DNA from: CAYJFQ01 sp964369955
GTDB taxonomy: Bacteria > Bacillota_I > Bacilli_A > Erysipelotrichales > Erysipelotrichaceae
Assembly (NCBI GenBank): GCA_964369955.1
Contig: CAYJFQ010000020.1
Location: forward strand, 1-10,766
Length of the DNA stretch: 10,766 nucleotides
Reading direction: 5' to 3'
In this document: positions 7,462-10,766 of the stretch, piece after piece
Layout of the letters: every line of letters begins with the position of its first letter
Position numbering within the stretch: position 1 is the first letter of the stretch
The notes under the pieces: generated by a model
The model's input: the letters and a program-made list of their open reading frames with translations, nothing else
The model's database searches: none
Told to the model about the DNA's origin: nothing
Made by a program: the position numbers and the translations under genes

Positions 7462-9168
7462 ATGGCAACTAAATATGAAAGTTTATATACATATCTAAAA
7501 GAAGAGTCAGAAGAGATTAAAGAAAAATATAAATATGACAATATTTCTTCATCATTTGGGCATATAGTTATGAAATTTATTCTTGGATTAAGTGATGATG
7601 AGTTATTTGATTTGAATACTGATGGATATGATGATAACGGTATTGATGCAATATATATAGAAAATAATGAAAACGCGGTTGTACATTTTTTTCAATTCAA
7701 ATACCCAAGCAGTATTGCTACTAAATCGAAAGGAATCAAAAATTCAGATTTATTGAAGATTTTTTCTGGATTTGACTTATTCACAGGAAATGATATGAAG
7801 TTTGGAAGTACAACCTGGAATACAATATTACAAGAGAAGAGGGAAGAATATAAGCAAAAAAATTATTACAGCTATAAACTATGGATGGTGGTATACTCTA
7901 CTAGTACAGTGAATGAAAAAATATTCAAAGCAATAGAGCAAAAAGAAAAAGACTACCAGAATTCTACAGGAAATACTTTGAAAATCGAAGTTGTAGATGC
8001 AAAAAAAATTATTGAATTGTATGAATCTAGTTTAAAAGAGAGTTGGTGTGACTTCAAATTACCTTATCAGAAAAGTCTAAGTCCATTTGAAGATGATGTA
8101 TCTAAAATTCATTCGGGGTATGTATCTATTTATGATATTTACAGTACATTTTCTTTAATAAAAGACAAAGTATTTGAAGGAAATGTAAGATACCTAAATA
8201 CAAGTTCGAAAATCAACGAAGGTATTGCAAGTACATTAAACTCAGAGAAAAGTAACTTGTTTCACTTGCTGAATAATGGAATAACAATCTATTGTAAGCG
8301 ATGTAATGATAACTCTGCATCAAATTTTTTTGATGTGCAAAGTGGCACGATCATAAATGGTGCGCAGACTGTCGGAACAATAATTAACGTTTTGGAAGAG
8401 AAAGATAATATCATTAAAAACCAGTTTAAAAATAAATTCGTATTTGTTAAGATTGTACAAATTGATGAAGAAAATGATAATATTATCGAAAGTATGGTAT
8501 ATACCTTAAATACACAGAATGAGATGAAAAGCTCTTACACAATATCTAACAATACTCAATTAAAATTATTGCAAGCAGAATTCGCTAAGAAAAGTCATTA
8601 TTTTTTGGAATTAAAAAATAATGAGTATAATTTTCATAAGGAAACAACACCAAATACTAAAAAAATGCGAAAAGATAAAATAGATATAGAGACTTTGGTG
8701 CAAATAATAGCGGCGTACTATGATGTTGACAGTTTGGCGCATACTGTAAAAAATAAAAAATCATCCTTGTTTAATGATGAAATAATAAGAAAAATAATTG
8801 TGAAGATGAATTATGAAGATGCTAAATACATTTATGAAAAATATCTCATTTTGATGTCGATAATTAAGGATTATAGATCATATAGAAAAAATAGCATGAA
8901 TGTTAGAATACTAGAAACATTAAATATTAGTGAAGAAGAAATTGATGATTATAAATTTTTAAATACAGGAAATTTTTTACTTTTATTTGGAATTGGTGAA
9001 TTTGAAAAAAAAGGAAGAAAAGCTACGAATAATAACATTATAGAATTAATTAGGCTAGCCAAAGGTTTGTTTGAAAAAAGTGCAAATCTTTCGGCAGAAA
9101 CGAGAGCAAGGTCGATTCACGATCAATTTAGAGAAAGTATTCAGAGTTGTAACACGGTTAGTTGTTAG
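7462..9168 (+). CDS. AIPR-family abortive phage-resistance protein with Mrr-like nuclease motif
   Basis: A 568-aa protein of the AIPR family. The N-terminal ~200 residues contain a restriction-endonuclease-like motif: G60-I61-D62 followed by F77-Q78-F79-K80, a GxD...QxK pattern as in Mrr-like PD-(D/E)xK nucleases. The AIPR core runs from about 218: YLNTSSKINEGI, NNGIT (271-275), IINGAQT (298-303) and LNTQNEMKSS (349-358), the hallmark segments of the family. Members are presumed nucleases that act in abortive infection, and they often accompany restriction or modification genes. The N-terminus looks complete, and the next methionine is at 37, so ATG 7462 is kept, although no Shine-Dalgarno site precedes it, unlike the genes upstream. 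It may be a separate defence module or the nuclease of the upstream system. Confidence 0.88.
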   Translation: MATKYESLYTYLKEESEEIKEKYKYDNISSSFGHIVMKFILGLSDDELFDLNTDGYDDNGIDAIYIENNENAVVHFFQFKYPSSIATKSKGIKNSDLLKIFSGFDLFTGNDMKFGSTTWNTILQEKREEYKQKNYYSYKLWMVVYSTSTVNEKIFKAIEQKEKDYQNSTGNTLKIEVVDAKKIIELYESSLKESWCDFKLPYQKSLSPFEDDVSKIHSGYVSIYDIYSTFSLIKDKVFEGNVRYLNTSSKINEGIASTLNSEKSNLFHLLNNGITIYCKRCNDNSASNFFDVQSGTIINGAQTVGTIINVLEEKDNIIKNQFKNKFVFVKIVQIDEENDNIIESMVYTLNTQNEMKSSYTISNNTQLKLLQAEFAKKSHYFLELKNNEYNFHKETTPNTKKMRKDKIDIETLVQIIAAYYDVDSLAHTVKNKKSSLFNDEIIRKIIVKMNYEDAKYIYEKYLILMSIIKDYRSYRKNSMNVRILETLNISEEEIDDYKFLNTGNFLLLFGIGEFEKKGRKATNNNIIELIRLAKGLFEKSANLSAETRARSIHDQFRESIQSCNTVSC

Positions 9169-9184
9169 TGCTATACTGAAAGGA

Positions 9185-9217
9185 TTTGTGTATCTAAAAT
9201 ATAAAGTGATACATAAA
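9185..9217 (+). repeat. Inverted repeat ahead of the SIR2-like gene
   Basis: TTTGTGTATC (9185-9194) pairs with GATACATAAA (9208-9217) across a 13-base AT-rich loop: ten pairs, one of them G-T. It lies in the 82-base gap between AIPR and the SIR2-like gene. No T-run follows, so it is not a standard terminator; a regulator-binding site or an RNA hairpin that tunes SIR2 expression is more likely. A weak promoter-like pair, TTGTAA (9147-9152) and TATACT (9172-9177), lies just upstream, but its 19-base spacing is poor. The SIR2 ribosome site GAGG (9234-9237) lies 13 bases from the ATG, rather far. Confidence 0.4.
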
Positions 9218-9250
9218 TACATGTGAAAAAATTGAGGAAATGAAAAAAAC

Positions 9251-10450
9251 ATGAAAAAAACAATATTAATTGGAGCAGGGGCAGAAATAGGATTTGGCTT
9301 GAGCGGGGGAAGGGACTTTGCTAGAGCACTATTATCAGTAGATTATATCGATAACCTAGATGAGAAACAACAACTGTTTAACAAAAAATTAGATGATATG
9401 AATGCAGCAATTGCAAATTTTTATACAAAATATAAAATAGATTGGTATCCTAAATTTAGAAAAGGAAATTTTGATATAGATAAATTTTTAAAAGCTTGCC
9501 TTAAGAAAAAAACACTTTTGCTCAGTGAAGTGGAATTTGAAAAAAAGGGAGAATTTAATACTGCTATAGAAGATGTTATCAATAAAATGACATCCGATGA
9601 CAAAGAGAAACTCATGAATGATTACCCGAGCTATATGGGGTTAATAGATGAGTATTTTCACACATTTATAAATCCAAAGTATTTAGGTCCAAATAAATTT
9701 TGGATGACTGTATCGCTATTTACAAGAGCGTACCTTCTATTAGTTGAGCAAATTCTTGATGATGGAAAAACTTATGAAGAAATTCTTGTAAATCCTAAGG
9801 AAACAATTGACTGTGTTGAAAAACGAGTTGCTGCAATGTTAAAAAAAACAAGTTACTATTATGAAATAAAAAAATACTGTTGTCAAAATATTGACAATTT
9901 GACAGGAGTAATAACAACTAATTATACGCCATTTTGCAAGTTTATAGATGATAGGTTACAGGTATCGTATCTCCATGGACAACTTGGCATGTTTGAGTCT
10001 GCAAAAAAATTAAAAATTTATGGGGTAAGTGAATTAGATCAAGCAAACAAAATTATCAAAGATAAGTCGGACATGTTATTCCCGTTTCTAACTGTACAAA
10101 GTGGTATAAAACCAATAGTGTGCGCAAGTCAAATAAATGAGTATGAGGAGATGTTGAAAATTCTACGTGCATCGGCTGTTTTAATTGTATTAGGTTATGA
10201 GTTTAATATAGATGATAATCATATTAATGGAATCATCAATGAGTGGCTAGAGAAAGAAAAACACATAATGATTTACTTAAAATACGTGGAAGACGAAACG
10301 CAGATAGCAGAGGAAGTAAAGTTGACAGAAAAAAAACTAAAAAAAATATTTTCTTTAGATGATTTGGAATTTTGTAAGAGGATACAGGTTGAGTTGTTGA
10401 TTGGAGAAAACTCAGTAAAAAAATTTTCTGAAATATTAAATAGTAAATAA
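9251..10450 (+). CDS. SIR2-like NAD-binding defence protein
   Basis: The 399-aa protein opens with ILIGAGAEIGFGLSGG (5-20), a Rossmann-type GAGA loop that would bind NAD+. After a long helical insertion (~30-205) the second half has ITTNYT (221-226), YLHG (240-243, with H242 as the expected catalytic histidine) and VLGYEFNIDDNHI (313-325), in the order seen in SIR2-like proteins of bacterial defence systems such as ThsA and DSR. Those enzymes hydrolyse NAD+ on infection and stop cell growth; the same is inferred here. The usual aspartate after TTNY is threonine (T226), but the asparagine N224 and histidine are kept. No zinc-binding cysteine quartet is visible, which argues against a protein deacetylase. 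It is the last gene of the block and may act alone or with AIPR. Confidence 0.85.
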   Translation: MKKTILIGAGAEIGFGLSGGRDFARALLSVDYIDNLDEKQQLFNKKLDDMNAAIANFYTKYKIDWYPKFRKGNFDIDKFLKACLKKKTLLLSEVEFEKKGEFNTAIEDVINKMTSDDKEKLMNDYPSYMGLIDEYFHTFINPKYLGPNKFWMTVSLFTRAYLLLVEQILDDGKTYEEILVNPKETIDCVEKRVAAMLKKTSYYYEIKKYCCQNIDNLTGVITTNYTPFCKFIDDRLQVSYLHGQLGMFESAKKLKIYGVSELDQANKIIKDKSDMLFPFLTVQSGIKPIVCASQINEYEEMLKILRASAVLIVLGYEFNIDDNHINGIINEWLEKEKHIMIYLKYVEDETQIAEEVKLTEKKLKKIFSLDDLEFCKRIQVELLIGENSVKKFSEILNSK

Positions 10451-10621
10451 TTGTCCAAAATCATGTCAATTTCCTGCCAAATTCAAAATTGCAATTCAAA
10501 TGATATTTCTGACAGTTAATAAAATACGACAAATACTACACTTATTGATGACGTAGAAAAACAATTAGTTCATGTAGATATTACCACATATGAAAAATAA
10601 ACAGTAAGTTAGAAAAATATT

Positions 10622-10654
10622 ATCAAAGAACCCTTATTTTAAGGGTTCTTTGAT
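10622..10654. terminator. Perfect 14-bp-stem hairpin, probably bidirectional terminator
   Basis: ATCAAAGAACCCTT (10622-10635) and AAGGGTTCTTTGAT (10641-10654) pair perfectly around the five-base loop ATTTT. On the plus strand only a weak T-tail follows. On the minus strand the hairpin is followed by AATATTTTTCT, a better U-run, so it may end transcription from both sides. It lies 171 bases after the SIR2-like stop codon and is the only good terminator in the window, so transcripts of the upstream operons could all run to it. Confidence 0.75.
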
Positions 10655-10741
10655 TTCAAATATATCACACTAAACTATCATATAGTATAAATAAAGGCAT
10701 TTTGTATTATGTTTGTGATTCTTATCTACCTTGGTTTAAAC

Positions 10742-10758
10742 ATTCAAATTTTTTGAAT
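10742..10758 (+). repeat. Short AT-rich palindrome
   Basis: ATTCAAA (10742-10748) and TTTGAAT (10752-10758) flank a TTT loop, a perfect 7-bp inverted repeat at the window edge. It could be an operator or a recombination-site arm for DNA beyond the window; no gene nearby supports either reading. Confidence 0.3.
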
Positions 10759-10766
10759 ACTAATAA

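Larger units (their letters stand above)
10451..10766. other. Gene-free 3' region (about 316 bases)
   Basis: No ORF of convincing length or with a ribosome site was found. The frame ending near 10599 (IDDVEKQLVHVDITTYEK, then TAA) is open for only about 25 codons after a double stop and has no start; it could be the tail of a decayed gene, but I cannot name one. The stretch contains one strong hairpin (10622-10654), a smaller palindrome (10742-10758), and two direct copies of AATTCAAA (10480-10487 and 10493-10500). It probably marks the right border of the cargo operons. Confidence 0.6.

Noticed and set aside
10540..10599. Tail of a recombinase or integrase gene (IDDVEKQLVHVDITTYEK)
   Set aside because: Only about 25 open codons, no start and no motif I can tie to a recombinase family.

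Overview
The window is AT-rich DNA with tightly packed plus-strand genes, strong Shine-Dalgarno sites, AGA/ATA-rich codon use and a relaxase/TnpV pair at the left end. This points to a low-GC Bacillota host (Clostridia or Erysipelotrichia type) and to cargo on an integrative mobilizable element or ICE. The species cannot be told from the sequence. I saw no rRNA, tRNA or CRISPR array, and no convincing minus-strand gene.

Layout: (1) 3-831 is the mobile-element backbone: the C-terminal end of a relaxase, cut by the window edge, overlapping a tnpV-like gene with an in-frame TAA at codon 33. (2) 855-7399 is a compact six-gene operon: a radical SAM enzyme of a type common in phages and mobile elements; a 230-aa protein of unknown function with a possible winged helix; a 695-aa fusion of a phospholipase D-type nuclease domain and an SF2 helicase; a 55-aa acidic protein that overlaps the helicase gene; a 670-aa Rad50/DndD-like SMC ATPase with a CPVC zinc hook; and a 139-aa DndE-sized protein. 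A fair promoter sits just upstream, at 794-822. (3) 7400-7461 is an unusual leader with an inverted repeat, a good -10 box and a stopped mini-ORF, ahead of a 568-aa AIPR-family protein with an Mrr-like PD-(D/E)xK nuclease motif. (4) 9169-9250 is a second short intergenic region with an inverted repeat, ahead of a 399-aa SIR2-like NAD-binding protein. (5) 10451-10766 has no recognisable gene. It holds a perfect 14-bp-stem terminator hairpin, probably the end of the cargo block.

How it may work (inference): the PLD-helicase, SMC ATPase, DndE-sized protein and 55-aa protein are linked by overlaps or 0-1 nt gaps and look like one complex. They resemble the DndD/DndE and helicase parts of DNA phosphorothioation/restriction systems. 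However, the sulfur genes DndA and DndC, the regulator DndB and any methyltransferase are absent from this window. A radical SAM enzyme occupies the first position of the operon instead. AIPR and SIR2 are known defence effectors: AIPR a presumed nuclease, SIR2 a presumed NAD+-depleting suicide effector. The whole block is best read as a candidate anti-phage island on a mobile element, possibly a composite or undescribed Dnd-related system.
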